A program made the position numbers and the translations under genes. A DNA stretch of 64,000 nucleotides, from positions 3,782,001 through 3,846,000 of the forward strand of contig NZ_CP129963.1 in NCBI RefSeq assembly GCF_030503615.1, written 5' to 3'. Shown here in pieces: positions 42,320 to 51,561 of this stretch. The notes below the pieces were generated by a model. It was not told the DNA's origin. It did not search any database and worked only from the letters and a program-made list of their open reading frames with translations. Source of the stretch: Sphingobacterium sp. BN32 (GTDB lineage: Bacteria > Bacteroidota > Bacteroidia > Sphingobacteriales > Sphingobacteriaceae). The stretch's first letter is position 1. Each line of letters opens with the position of its first letter.

Positions 42320-43723
42320 TTATCCTTTTACCTTCACGATTTGAGCCATTAATTCAGCTTCACTCACCACTTTGTCTCCAACCATGCCGACACCCTTCAT
42401 GCGTGCAATACCACGACGAATAGGCTCTAACAATTCACAAGTGAAGATAACTGTATCACCCGGCACCACTTGGTTCTTGAATCTTGCATTTTCAATCTTC
42501 AAGAATAGTGTTAACCAGTTTTCAGGATCAGGTACCGTATTTAAAACCAAAATTCCTCCTGTTTGAGCCATCGCTTCGATCTGCAATACTCCAGGAAATA
42601 ATGGCGCACCAGGGAAATGCCCCATAAATAAGTCCTCATTCATCGTAACATTCTTTAAGCCCACAACATGGGTTTCCGAAAGTTCCAAGATCTTGTCAAT
42701 CATCAAGAATGGTTGACGGTGAGGGAGGATGTTCATGATCTGAACCGTATCGTAAACCGGCGGAGTATTCGGGTCATAAACTTTCACGTTCTTTTTGTTC
42801 TTCTCTCGTTTCATTTGCGCTTTAATACGTTTCGCAAAGGCAACGTTCGCTGCGTGACCAGGACGTGCCGCCATGATATGCCCCTTGATCGGTTTTCCTA
42901 CTAGTGCCAAATCGCCAATCATATCCAATAACTTATGGCGGGCAGGTTCGTTCTGATGGCGTAAGGAGATGTTATTTAAGATACCTTCCTGCGCAACTTC
43001 AACGCGCTTGTGGAACAGTACCTGAAGTTTCTCCAACTCATTGTCTTCAATTTCCTTGTCAACAATGACGATTGCATTCGATAGGTCGCCCCCTTTTATC
43101 AGGTTTTGACTAACCAAAGCTTCCAATTCATGCAAGAAACAGAATGTGCGAGAAGAAGCAATTTCTTTGCTAAACTCATCGATATTCGTGATGGAAGCGT
43201 GCTGACTTCCTAATACCGGCGAATTAAAATCAATCATACAAGTGATACGGTAGCCATCTACCGGCATTGCTACGATTTCCACTTTGTTTTCAGGGTCGTT
43301 GTAATGGATGTTGTCCGTTACTTCGAAGAAATCTCGATCCGCATCCTGATCCTGGAAACCTACTTCTTGTATTTTATCTATAAAGATGGCAGCACTACCA
43401 TCTAGAATCGGCACTTCAGGGCCATCAATTTCGATCAATACGTTATCCAACTGCAAACCCACAAGGGCAGCCATAAGGTGCTCAATAGTACTTACAGATG
43501 CGCCATTCTGAGAAATGGTTGTTCCTCTAGCTGTATTTGTCACATTGTCTGCATCAACACTTACAGTAGGTTCGCCATCTAAATCCACACGTTTAAATTT
43601 ATACCAATGATTCTCCGGTGCTGGTTTTAACGTTAGGTGCACTTGCTTACCCGTGTGCAACCCAACACCCGAAAATTCGATATCGGACTTAATGGTTCTT
43701 TGTTTAACGTTCATATCTATCAT
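42320..43723 (-). CDS. lpxC/fabZ: Bifunctional UDP-3-O-acyl-GlcNAc deacetylase / 3-hydroxyacyl-ACP dehydratase
   Basis: 467 residues combining LpxC (about 1-310) and FabZ (about 320-467), a fusion typical of Bacteroidetes. LpxC: VGLHTGKQVHLTLKPA, TIEHLMAALVGLQLDN (zinc His), SRTFCFLHELEAL and RHKLLDMIGDLALVGKPIKG. FabZ: LPHRQPFLMIDKI, DLFMGHFPGAPLFPGVLQIE with catalytic His and Glu. It links the committed lipid A step to fatty-acid elongation. The start at 43723 (MIDMNVKQRTIKS) or the ATG three codons later is plausible. Confidence 0.95.
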   Translation of the reverse strand: MIDMNVKQRTIKSDIEFSGVGLHTGKQVHLTLKPAPENHWYKFKRVDLDGEPTVSVDADNVTNTARGTTISQNGASVSTIEHLMAALVGLQLDNVLIEIDGPEVPILDGSAAIFIDKIQEVGFQDQDADRDFFEVTDNIHYNDPENKVEIVAMPVDGYRITCMIDFNSPVLGSQHASITNIDEFSKEIASSRTFCFLHELEALVSQNLIKGGDLSNAIVIVDKEIEDNELEKLQVLFHKRVEVAQEGILNNISLRHQNEPARHKLLDMIGDLALVGKPIKGHIMAARPGHAANVAFAKRIKAQMKREKNKKNVKVYDPNTPPVYDTVQIMNILPHRQPFLMIDKILELSETHVVGLKNVTMNEDLFMGHFPGAPLFPGVLQIEAMAQTGGILVLNTVPDPENWLTLFLKIENARFKNQVVPGDTVIFTCELLEPIRRGIARMKGVGMVGDKVVSEAELMAQIVKVKG

Positions 43724-43749
43724 TATAGTTTTGCGTAATTCGGGTAAAG

Positions 43750-44787
43750 TTAGGTATTATTTTTATCTTTTAATTGCTTCTCTAGCTCCGCTAAACGGCG
43801 TTCCATTTCCGGTAATTTGGAATATAAAACTTGCGAGCGCAGTTCATTATTATATGGAAATGCCGGGCTTCCCCCCCATTTCTTATTTTCTTCTAAAATA
43901 GAACGGTTGATCCCTGATTGCGCCTGCACCTGGGTGCCCTTAGCAATCGTGATATGACCGACCACACCAACCTGCCCTCCTAATACAACGTGTTCTCCGA
44001 TCTTTGTGCTACCGGAAATTCCAGTTTGTGCTGCAATTACCGTATTTTTCCCGATTTCCACATTGTGTGCAATCTGAATTAGGTTGTCAAGCTTAACGCC
44101 TTCACGGATAACGGTTGAGCCCATCGTTGCACGATCGATAACGGTATTTGCGCCAATCTCAACGAAATCCTCAATCACAACATTACCGATCTGCGGAATC
44201 TTATCATAAGTTCCATCTTCTTTAGGTGCGAATCCAAATCCATCACTCCCTACAACCGCTCCGGCATGCACGATTACCGACTTGCCGATAATGCAATCTT
44301 CGTATACTTTTGCACCAGGAAACAGAACCGTATTATCGCCGATTTGTACATTGTCGCCAATATAAACTTGCGGATAAATCTTAACGCGATTGCCTAATTT
44401 CACGTTCTTGCCGATGTAGGCAAAAGCACCTATGTAAGGGTTCTCCCCCATTTGTACCGTCTCGTGTATATGGACAGCGGAATCAATACCCTGACGCTCA
44501 TTGCGTAATTCATGGTACAATTTAAGCAGTTCTGTGAACGCCGAATATGCGTTCTTTACACGAACCAGTGTAGATTTAACTGGTTTTTGTAGAATAAGAT
44601 CCTCGTTGATAACGATAATACCAGCTTCGATCTCATAAATAAAATGCTCGTATTTTGGATTGGCCAAAAAGGTTAAACTCGATGAATTAGACTCTTCGAT
44701 TTTGGAAAGACTATCTACCAACACGGCAGGATTCCCTTCCACTGTTCCTTTCAATAATGTTGCTATCTGTTCAGCGGTGAATTGCAT
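43750..44787 (-). CDS. lpxD: UDP-3-O-(3-hydroxyacyl)glucosamine N-acyltransferase
   Basis: A 345-residue acyltransferase. The N-terminal uridine-binding domain (about 1-100) starts [20 protein letters not shown]. The left-handed beta-helix from about 105 has hexapeptides such as [17 protein letters not shown] and the catalytic [13 protein letters not shown] (His about 239). The C-terminal helix [15 protein letters not shown] forms the trimer tail. It lies 18 bases after the HD gene and 26 before lpxC/fabZ. Confidence 0.95.
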   Translation of the reverse strand: MQFTAEQIATLLKGTVEGNPAVLVDSLSKIEESNSSSLTFLANPKYEHFIYEIEAGIIVINEDLILQKPVKSTLVRVKNAYSAFTELLKLYHELRNERQGIDSAVHIHETVQMGENPYIGAFAYIGKNVKLGNRVKIYPQVYIGDNVQIGDNTVLFPGAKVYEDCIIGKSVIVHAGAVVGSDGFGFAPKEDGTYDKIPQIGNVVIEDFVEIGANTVIDRATMGSTVIREGVKLDNLIQIAHNVEIGKNTVIAAQTGISGSTKIGEHVVLGGQVGVVGHITIAKGTQVQAQSGINRSILEENKKWGGSPAFPYNNELRSQVLYSKLPEMERRLAELEKQLKDKNNT

Positions 44788-44805
44788 TCGGTAATTATAT
44801 GTATT

Positions 44806-46089
44806 TTAACAATCTTCGAGCATCTCGATATTGACATACCCGATTTCTTTGGGATAAGTCACAGCATATTTTTCTACACGTTTCGCCAACGCTTCAATAT
44901 TGGACAAATCAGAAGCTTCGGCTATGTCACATAGGCGACCGTTCTTCTCCAATACTCGAATACTGTTTATCGAGGTATCATAGGCACTATTTCCTACGAC
45001 CTGCTCATATAAAAAATAGCCCAAATCTTTCTCTTCGATATCAAATGTTTTCAGAACCCTCTCCTTTATTTCTTCCAGATAGTCTGCAGAAAAAGGCGTT
45101 TTGCTCATTTCGGTCCGGAAGAGTTCGCGATGAATAATCTTGGAACATAATAAGCTTAGAATCGGATCCTCGTGGCTTGCCCATATTTTGATAGCCGACA
45201 TGATATCGGTATCATCCAAACGCGTAAACCAGGTCAGATGCGATTCATCCTGCAGGAAGGTATCCCTGTTGATTTGATTCTTCAGAAAATGAGCTAGTGC
45301 TGGTGTCGCAAATAAGCTAACACCCTGATTACTCAATTCTTTTGCTCGGGCTAAAGCTTTGATCATCATCTGCTCGGCGGTAATCACCGTCTTATGCAGA
45401 TAAACTTGCCAATACATGAGCCTCCGCGCAATCAAGAACTTTTCTACCGAGTAGATCCCTTTGCTCTCGACCACCAATTCATTGTCCTTAACGTTCAACA
45501 TTTTGATAATCCGATCAAAGGAAATTACCCCCTCAGATACTCCGGTAAAAAAGCTATCTCTATTTAAATAATCCATCCGGTCGGTATCCAACTGTCCGGA
45601 TACCAACTGATGTAAGAACTTACGGTGATATTTATTGTTAAATATGGTGATCGCCAGGTCTAAACGACCATCAAATTCCTTATTCAACTTATCCATCAGC
45701 AACGCTGAAATGATTTCATGTGAAACACCTTCAACTAAGGTATGTTCCAACGAGTGAGAAAATGGACCATGTCCCACATCATGCAGCAAAATAGCCGCTA
45801 GAACTGCTTCCTCTTCTTCCTCCGAAATCTCTACCTCTTTTCCGCGAAGCGTCTCGATTGCTAAGCCCATCAAATGCATGGCCCCGATAACATGCTGAAA
45901 ACGCGTATGCAAAGCCCCCGGATAAACCAAATGGGTCATGCTTACCTGTTTTATGTAGCGTAGGCGCTGTAAAAATGGATGCTGGATGATATCGTAAATG
46001 AAACCTGACGGAATTGTTACAAATCCGTACACTGGGTCATTTATTATTTTCTTCTTATTCAACTGACTAATAACTAGCACTTTACACAA
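44806..46089 (-). CDS. HD-domain phosphohydrolase (dGTPase-like)
   Basis: A 427-residue HD protein. Metal residues: HTRFQHVIGAMHLMGLAIE (first His), ILLHDVGHGPFSHSLEH (His-Asp), GQLDTDRMDYLNRDSFFTG (last Asp). Homologues of this type begin at NKKKIINDPVYGF, so translation may start at the TTG at 46062 instead of the ATG at 46089. It is probably a dNTPase-like or nucleotide phosphohydrolase, upstream of lpxD; HD-lpxD linkage is common in Bacteroidetes. The 408-base gap to porX (46090-46497) is AT-rich, with no clear feature. Confidence 0.82.
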   Translation of the reverse strand: MCKVLVISQLNKKKIINDPVYGFVTIPSGFIYDIIQHPFLQRLRYIKQVSMTHLVYPGALHTRFQHVIGAMHLMGLAIETLRGKEVEISEEEEEAVLAAILLHDVGHGPFSHSLEHTLVEGVSHEIISALLMDKLNKEFDGRLDLAITIFNNKYHRKFLHQLVSGQLDTDRMDYLNRDSFFTGVSEGVISFDRIIKMLNVKDNELVVESKGIYSVEKFLIARRLMYWQVYLHKTVITAEQMMIKALARAKELSNQGVSLFATPALAHFLKNQINRDTFLQDESHLTWFTRLDDTDIMSAIKIWASHEDPILSLLCSKIIHRELFRTEMSKTPFSADYLEEIKERVLKTFDIEEKDLGYFLYEQVVGNSAYDTSINSIRVLEKNGRLCDIAEASDLSNIEALAKRVEKYAVTYPKEIGYVNIEMLEDC

Positions 46090-46497
46090 CCTAGTTTTAA
46101 CATCAAACCATCTAATACTAGGCTAAGATACGTGCAAAGATACATAGATGGTACTTAATTAATGTTAAAAAAAACGCAAAAAAGACAGTTTAAAGACCTT
46201 TTCCCACATAAAACGTAAAGATAATGCTTAAAATCAACAGAATAATAGGCTTACAGTAGTGGAAACCCGACAATTTCTTAAAAACTCAAACGATTGTATT
46301 AACTAAAATTCCAAAAAGAAAACTACTATTTTCTGACATTTAAATTACTAATTAAAAACAGACACATATTTTCAGGCTTTTGTAAGTTGATATTTCAAAT
46401 CAGCAGCTTAGATGGGCTTGTTAATGTTAAGCAAGGTTAATATTCCACTGTCACAAAGAAAAAAGACGTAAATTAGCGAGTATATTCAGGGAATTCC

Positions 46498-48054
46498 ATG
46501 CAAAAAACACATATCCTTTGGGCCGATGACGAAATTGAGTTCTTAAAACCTCACATTTTGTTGTTAGAACAAAAAGACTATAAAGTAAAAACCGTAAATA
46601 ATGGTGCCGATGCCGTCGAAGCGTTCAAAAGTGAACCTTTCGACCTGGTATTTTTAGATGAAAATATGCCGGGACTAACGGGGCTGGAAACACTGAATAT
46701 CCTGAAGTCCATCAACCCCTCAATCCCTACTGTATTGGTGACGAAAAATGAGGAAGAGCACCTCATGGAGGATGCTATTGGTGCGAAAATCGACGACTAC
46801 CTGATCAAACCGGTCAACCCGAAGCAGATCCTGCTGACCATCAAAAAGTTTACAGAAAATAGACGACTTGTCAGCGAACGCACTTCAATGGCTTATCAAC
46901 AGGATTTCCGCCAACTCGGGATGCGAATGAATGACGACCTAAACCATGATGAATGGGTCGAAGCCTACAAAAAGTTGCTCTATTGGGAACTGTCGCTCGA
47001 GAAACTTGAAGACGCGGGTATGCATGAAATATTGACCATGCAGAAATCCGATGCCAATTTATTGTTCTCTAAGTTTATTGAAAAAAACTACCTGAATTGG
47101 ATGAAAAACCCCGATGAGGGCCCCATCTTATCCCATCAGCTATTTAAAAAGAAGGTTTTCCCAAAAATGGAAGCCGATAAGCCAACTTTCTTCTTCCTGA
47201 TCGACAATCTGCGTTACGACCAATGGAAGGTCATCAATGAGGTAATTTCGGATTATTACCGTGTAGAAGAGGAAGACAGCTATTACAGCATCCTGCCCAC
47301 CGCCACACAATACGCTCGAAATGCCATATTCTCAGGTTTAACGCCGCTGGAAATGGAGAAACGCTTTCCAAAAGAATGGCAGAATGACGACGATGAAGGT
47401 GGCAAGAACTTATACGAAGATGTGTTTCTAGCGGATCAGGTGAAACGAATCTACCGCCGCGACATCAAGCATAGCTATACCAAGGTCATCACGCTTGAGC
47501 AAGGAAGAGATGTATTGGAAAACATCAATAAGCATATGCAGATCGACCTGAATGTATTTGTTTACAATTTCGTCGATATGCTTTCACATGCACGAACCGA
47601 TATGGCGATGATCCGCGAGCTAGCAAACGACGAAGCCGCATACCGTTCATTGACGCTCTCTTGGTTTGAGCACTCCCCGCTATTAGAAGTCTTGAAATGG
47701 TTATCGCAAAAAAATGTCCGTGTCATTATCACAACCGACCACGGAACGATTCGCGTCCGCAAACCAAGCAAAATAATCGGCGATAGAAATACCAATACCA
47801 ACCTGCGCTATAAGCAAGGGAAGAACCTTAATTTTATAGAAAAGGATGTATTTATCATCAAGAACCCACTAGAAGCACAATTACCACGATTAAACGTCAG
47901 TTCCACTTTTGTATTTGCAAAGGAAGACACCTATTTTGTGTATCCAAATAATTATAATCACTTCGTCAATCATTTTAGCGGAACATTCCAACATGGTGGA
48001 ATATCGCTGGAAGAAATGATTATTCCATTTATTACCTACTCTCCGAAACAGTAG
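46498..48054 (+). CDS. porX: PorX-type response regulator with PglZ domain
   Basis: 518 residues. Residues 1-125 are a receiver: ILWADDEIEFL with the acidic pair, VFLDENMPGLTGLE with phospho-acceptor Asp54, PTVLVTKNEE and DYLIKPVNPKQIL with Lys. A helical linker follows, and about 200-515 is a PglZ/alkaline-phosphatase-like domain: FFLIDNLRYDQW, SILPTATQYARNAIFSGL, DLNVFVYNFVDMLSHAR, VRVIITTDHGTIRV and FSGTFQHGGISLEE. PorX controls type IX secretion with PorY and SigP in Porphyromonas and Flavobacterium relatives; this protein implies the T9SS is encoded elsewhere. tsaE, its usual neighbour, follows after a repeat-filled gap. Confidence 0.92.
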   Translation: MQKTHILWADDEIEFLKPHILLLEQKDYKVKTVNNGADAVEAFKSEPFDLVFLDENMPGLTGLETLNILKSINPSIPTVLVTKNEEEHLMEDAIGAKIDDYLIKPVNPKQILLTIKKFTENRRLVSERTSMAYQQDFRQLGMRMNDDLNHDEWVEAYKKLLYWELSLEKLEDAGMHEILTMQKSDANLLFSKFIEKNYLNWMKNPDEGPILSHQLFKKKVFPKMEADKPTFFFLIDNLRYDQWKVINEVISDYYRVEEEDSYYSILPTATQYARNAIFSGLTPLEMEKRFPKEWQNDDDEGGKNLYEDVFLADQVKRIYRRDIKHSYTKVITLEQGRDVLENINKHMQIDLNVFVYNFVDMLSHARTDMAMIRELANDEAAYRSLTLSWFEHSPLLEVLKWLSQKNVRVIITTDHGTIRVRKPSKIIGDRNTNTNLRYKQGKNLNFIEKDVFIIKNPLEAQLPRLNVSSTFVFAKEDTYFVYPNNYNHFVNHFSGTFQHGGISLEEMIIPFITYSPKQ

Positions 48055-48822
48055 TAGTATTAGTAGTTAGTAGTTAGTAGTTAGACCTATGTCGGCTAGG
48101 AATGGTTGTCCCAATAAATGTGGACATATTGCCCTTTAGGTCTTTATAGTAAATACTATGTCTGAATCAGGAAAAAAGGATTTAAGGATTGGCGGGATCG
48201 GGTCTAACTACTAAGTACTATGTCTGAACCAGGAAAGGAAGGATTTAAGGATTGACAGGATCGTGTAAAACGTCTACTGTCTAATATCTGATATTCCGCC
48301 ATAGGTCTTTATACTAAGTACTAACTACTAAATACTATTTCTGAACCAGGAAAAAGAGGATTTAAGGATTGACAGGATATTCTGTCCATCGTATTAATCG
48401 GCCCCATGTTGCCCGCCAAAGGTCTTTATACTAACTACTAAATACCAAATACTAATTAAACACATTTCACTCCCAAATCATACCCCTTTCGGCGCGGGTT
48501 TGAAAGGGTTATTAAAGGGTTAAGTAAGGGTTTTGAATTGGGTTTAAGCAGACGAAGTCTTTAGTAGTTTGTATTTAAGACTTACCCGATCCTGCCAATC
48601 CTTAAATCCTTGCTTTCTTGGTTCAGACATAGTAGTTAGTACTTAGTACTTAGTATTTAGACCTATGGCGGACAAAATAGTCGCAACTATGAGGCATACA
48701 AAATATCCTACAATCTCTTCTTTTCAAACACAAAAAACAACCTTCCCTCTTATCCTGCCAACCATCCCTGTCCGCCATAGGTCTAAATACTAACTACTAA
48801 ATACTAACTACTAATTCCCTAG
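48055..48822. repeat. Mosaic of dispersed intergenic repeats between porX and tsaE
   Basis: The gap has no gene. A unit of about 45 bases (ACTATGTCTGAACCAGGAAA then GGATTTAAGGATTGACAGGA) occurs near 48155, 48218 and 48335 in direct orientation and near 48588-48633 inverted. A second module, CCGCCATAGGTCT followed by ATACTAACTACTAAATACT, occurs near 48297, 48413 and 48772 and inverted near 48065 and 48640; two of these sit at the very ends, so the island is flanked by inverted TTAGTAGTTAG-type repeats. A copy of the hairpin repeat lies at 48468-48560. Confidence 0.75.
48468..48560 (+). repeat. Intergenic hairpin repeat, copy C
   Basis: TACCCCTTTC, GGCGCGGGTTT, GAAAGGGTTATT, then GGGTTAAGTAAGGGTTTTG, AATTGGGTTTAAG and GACGAAGTCT; the last block is shared with copy D. 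It is embedded in the porX-tsaE mosaic. Confidence 0.65.
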
Positions 48823-48841
48823 ATATTGATTAATTTTGGGC

Positions 48842-49252
48842 ATGGAATACTTGGTAAACTCAACGGAAGACCTGGCTGCTACCGCGCAGTGGTTATTACA
48901 ACAAAAACCGGATGCGAAGATCTTTCTTTTTAATGGTGCTATGGGTGCTGGAAAAACCACCTTTATCAAAGCTATTTGCGAGGTTTTAAATGTTGAAGAC
49001 AGCACATCAAGTCCTACCTTTTCCATTGTCAATGAATATGCTGCTGCTGACGGTCCTGTTTACCATTTTGATTTCTATCGTTTGAAGGACGAGCAGGAGG
49101 CTTACGACCTAGGTTATGAGGAGTATTTTTACTCGGGGGCATACTGTTTTATCGAGTGGCCGGAGAAAATCCCTAACCTTCTTCCGGATGATGCTGTGAA
49201 TATTGAGATAGAAATCATTGATACTCAAAGCCGAAAGATAAAAATCAAATAA
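48842..49252 (+). CDS. tsaE: tRNA threonylcarbamoyladenosine synthesis ATPase
   Basis: 136 residues from the ATG at 48842. It is a P-loop ATPase partner of TsaB/TsaD for the t6A37 modification: FLFNGAMGAGKTTFIKAICE (about 29-48) with the Walker A, SPTFSIVNEYAAADGPVYHFD and FIEWPEKIPNLLPDD. Length is as usual. An in-frame TTG at 48836 lies two codons upstream and overlaps TAATTTTG, so the ATG is preferred. Confidence 0.92.
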   Translation: MEYLVNSTEDLAATAQWLLQQKPDAKIFLFNGAMGAGKTTFIKAICEVLNVEDSTSSPTFSIVNEYAAADGPVYHFDFYRLKDEQEAYDLGYEEYFYSGAYCFIEWPEKIPNLLPDDAVNIEIEIIDTQSRKIKIK

Positions 49253-49265
49253 TTTTCTTTTCTGT

Positions 49266-49292
49266 TGCAACCCTTTTTGCGGGGATGGCGTC
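49266..49292 (+). promoter_or_regulatory. Candidate ECF-type promoter upstream of its own sigma gene
   Basis: TGCAACC (49266-49272), 16 bases, then CGTC (49289-49292) followed by TTTATA. The pattern AAC...CGTC is typical of ECF-sigma -35/-10 elements and differs from the TAnnTTTG promoters elsewhere in the window. It is 23 bases before the sigma start, so autoregulation is likely but unproven. Confidence 0.5.
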
Positions 49293-49314
49293 TTTATAAT
49301 AAACCGAACATCAA

Positions 49315-49863
49315 TTGGAGCCACAGAGAATTATACATATTTGGGATCGTTGTAAGCATAACGATCGGAAAGCGCAGGCTGAGCTGTATCAGCATTTCGC
49401 TCCCAAAATGTACGCTATCTGTCTTCGTTATGCGAGGGATACGTTTGAAGCTGAGGACATGCTTCAACAAGGATTTATTAAGGTGTTTACAAAAAGTGCA
49501 CTTTTTGGAGGCACAGGCGTTCTTGAAGGTTGGATCCGTAGAATCATGGTCAATACGGCGATTGAAATTTACAGGAAGAACAAGATAAGTTTTGTATCGA
49601 CTGATGAAGTTTCGGGCGCGGCGATGGCTGAACATTCCACCCTACAGCTCAACAACTTGGATTATAAAGACCTCTTAAAACTGATCAAAGGGCTACCACT
49701 GGGTTATAAAACCGTGTTTAACCTATATGCGATTGAGGGCTATAACCATCGGGAGATTGCGGATATGCTTCAGATTTCGGAAGGCAATTCAAAATCTCAA
49801 CTATCGCGAGCGCGACAATTGCTTCGAGAACGAATTACTAAAATGGAGGAACTAGGCATATGA
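49315..49863 (+). CDS. ECF-type RNA polymerase sigma factor
   Basis: 182 residues with a TTG start (no closer ATG/GTG fits). Region 2 runs about 22-90: AELYQHFAPKMYAICLRYAR, EAEDMLQQGFIKVF with the core-binding segment, and EGWIRRIMVNTAIEIYRKNK. Region 4 (about 118-175) has LPLGYKTVFNLYAIEGYNHR and the helix-turn-helix EIADMLQISEGNSKSQLSRA. It overlaps the next gene by four bases (ATGA), so the pair is translationally coupled. Confidence 0.9.
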   Translation: MEPQRIIHIWDRCKHNDRKAQAELYQHFAPKMYAICLRYARDTFEAEDMLQQGFIKVFTKSALFGGTGVLEGWIRRIMVNTAIEIYRKNKISFVSTDEVSGAAMAEHSTLQLNNLDYKDLLKLIKGLPLGYKTVFNLYAIEGYNHREIADMLQISEGNSKSQLSRARQLLRERITKMEELGI

Positions 49864-50630
49864 AAGATCAAGAATTAGACGACTTGTTTGCCAAGAACTT
49901 AAAGGATGCAGAGGCGCAGCCCCCTGCAGGACTATGGGATAAAATCGCTTCGGAGCTACCGGCTGACGAGCCTGTATCGAAAAAACCGATTATATTATGG
50001 CGCTATTTTGCTGCTGCCGCAGCAATCATGCTATTCTTCGGCATCGGTATGTATGTCTACCGTTCGAAAGATGCAAGGCAACCTGTTGAGCATAGACAAA
50101 TAGCGAAAGCACCGGAATTGGCCAATCCGATGGCCCCGGAAGTTGTTGAAACAAGAGAGCCTGTAGGTCCGAACACACCTGTTGTTTCACAGGAAACGTC
50201 AAACACATCCAGCGAAGTGGAAAAATCAAACAGGTTGGTTGCCGAAAAACGGATGTCGACGCCAACTTCGAAAGTGGAAAAGCAAGACCAAAAGCTGTAT
50301 GTCGCTATCGAGAAGCATCCGGTAAAACCTGTTGAAGTCCTAGAAAGAGTGGAGTTGCCCGAATTAAAAGCGATGGATAATGAAATACAGCTTAGCCAGC
50401 GTGAGGTCACACCGATACAGCCGCTTGTGAACATTATTGAAAATGAAGAACTGATGTATGCGCAAAAAGCAATTACTGATAAAAAACCAAAACAAAGTAT
50501 AATAACCAAAGTATTAAATGGAATTGCCGATAATATCAATATTGGTAATGGCGATGTTTCTTTCAGCAATGATGAGGAAGGAAACATACGGATAGATTTA
50601 ACAAAAAGTTTAGCAAGAAATAGAAGATAA
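49860..50630 (+). CDS. Single-pass membrane protein, putative anti-sigma factor
   Basis: A 256-residue protein. An acidic cytoplasmic N-terminus (MKDQELDDLFAKNLKDAEAQ, then PPAGLWDKIASELP, with the Trp in a short helix) precedes one membrane segment (about 48-66, YFAAAAAIMLFFGIGMYVY). A long Pro/Val/Glu-rich extracytoplasmic region follows, and residues about 215-250 contain ITKVLNGIADNINIGNGDVS. Topology and ATGA overlap with the ECF sigma gene suggest an anti-sigma factor, but there is no zinc-type ZAS motif. It is 3 bases from the beta-barrel gene. Confidence 0.6.
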   Translation: MKDQELDDLFAKNLKDAEAQPPAGLWDKIASELPADEPVSKKPIILWRYFAAAAAIMLFFGIGMYVYRSKDARQPVEHRQIAKAPELANPMAPEVVETREPVGPNTPVVSQETSNTSSEVEKSNRLVAEKRMSTPTSKVEKQDQKLYVAIEKHPVKPVEVLERVELPELKAMDNEIQLSQREVTPIQPLVNIIENEELMYAQKAITDKKPKQSIITKVLNGIADNINIGNGDVSFSNDEEGNIRIDLTKSLARNRR

Positions 50631-50633
50631 GTT

Positions 50634-51437
50634 ATGAGATCAAGAATTACCCTAGTATTTGCAGCAATTTTATGCTTAGGATTGCAATTGTCGCAAGCGC
50701 AAATCACGATTAGCAAAGAAGCGAAAACAGACTCCACGGAAGGAAAAACGCGCACAGAAATTGATATCAATGTGGGAAAAGACGATAAGGACGATGAGAA
50801 GAAAATAACCTATCCTCGTACCTTTGGTGGGATTACCTTCTCACGCGTCGATTGGGGGTTCTCGAGATTGGTTGATAACGGCAGCTTTACCCTATCCGAG
50901 GGAAATAAAAATTTAGACTATAAAAAAGCATCGAACTTTGGTTTTGATGTTGCCCAATTCGGGGTTCGTTTTAGCGATATCTTTAAAGTGTATGCCTCTG
51001 CCGGTTTCGAGTGGAACTACCTGCGCTTAGAAAATGACGTGCTTTTTGTGAAGGATGTTACTCCATTAGAATTTGCTGACCTTGACCCCGACTCCAGATA
51101 CAAGAAGAACGTATTTACCTCTACATATTTACGCTTACCCCTAACTTTCGAGTTGAGAAGCCACAAGTTGAGCAATGGCAAGCGCTTGAAATTTGCCTTC
51201 GGTGCGATGACTGGCGTATTGTTGAAAGGTACACAACGCTTGAAAAGCGAGGAGTTCGGAAAACAGAAATATAAAGACACCTACAACTTAGCGACATTCC
51301 AGTATGGAGGATTTGCACGTATAGGCTATGATAATTTCGGCTTGTTTACTAAATATTATATCAACGATATGTTTGAGAAAAGCCCGGCTCAGGAAGGCGT
51401 AAGAAACCTTACCTTCGGTTTAACACTGGGTTTTTAA
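50634..51437 (+). CDS. Outer-membrane beta-barrel protein of the PorT-like type
   Basis: 267 residues with a signal peptide (about 1-22, ending LSQAQ), an acidic linker (about 25-55, VGKDDKDDEKKITYPRTFGG) and a chain of amphipathic beta-strands ending VRNLTFGLTLGF with a terminal Phe. It is the third gene of the sigma/anti-sigma operon and may be the envelope component that the sigma system monitors or controls. A terminator follows. Confidence 0.72.
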   Translation: MRSRITLVFAAILCLGLQLSQAQITISKEAKTDSTEGKTRTEIDINVGKDDKDDEKKITYPRTFGGITFSRVDWGFSRLVDNGSFTLSEGNKNLDYKKASNFGFDVAQFGVRFSDIFKVYASAGFEWNYLRLENDVLFVKDVTPLEFADLDPDSRYKKNVFTSTYLRLPLTFELRSHKLSNGKRLKFAFGAMTGVLLKGTQRLKSEEFGKQKYKDTYNLATFQYGGFARIGYDNFGLFTKYYINDMFEKSPAQEGVRNLTFGLTLGF

Positions 51438-51468
51438 TAGTAATTACAGTTTGTAAAATGTATTTTTG

Positions 51469-51501
51469 TGTCGGGTTGAAAAGCCCGACATTTCTTTTTT
51501 T
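51469..51501 (+). terminator. Terminator after the sigma operon
   Basis: TGTCGGG and CCCGACA around TTGAAAAG, then TTTCTTTTTTT. A TATTTTTG word just before the stem (51461-51468) resembles a -7 box, so a promoter reading into the ABC gene might overlap the stem. Confidence 0.85.
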
Positions 51502-51561
51502 GAATTGTCTGCTTTCATTGAACAACAAGAAATTCATTCATATTGCTGTTTCAATGGGAAC

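Noticed and set aside
48055..48822. Possible CRISPR array in the porX-tsaE gap
   Set aside because: Units are spaced irregularly, occur in both orientations and are separated by other repeats rather than unique spacers; no cas genes are present.
48831..48838. TAATTTTG as promoter of tsaE
   Set aside because: Not listed as a feature because there is no -33 partner and only 3 bases separate it from the ATG; kept only as part of the leaderless-mRNA observation.
50057..50770. Frame of 237 codons opposite the putative anti-sigma gene
   Set aside because: It is antisense to two genes of a tightly coupled operon and is Ser/Phe-rich as expected for an antisense frame.
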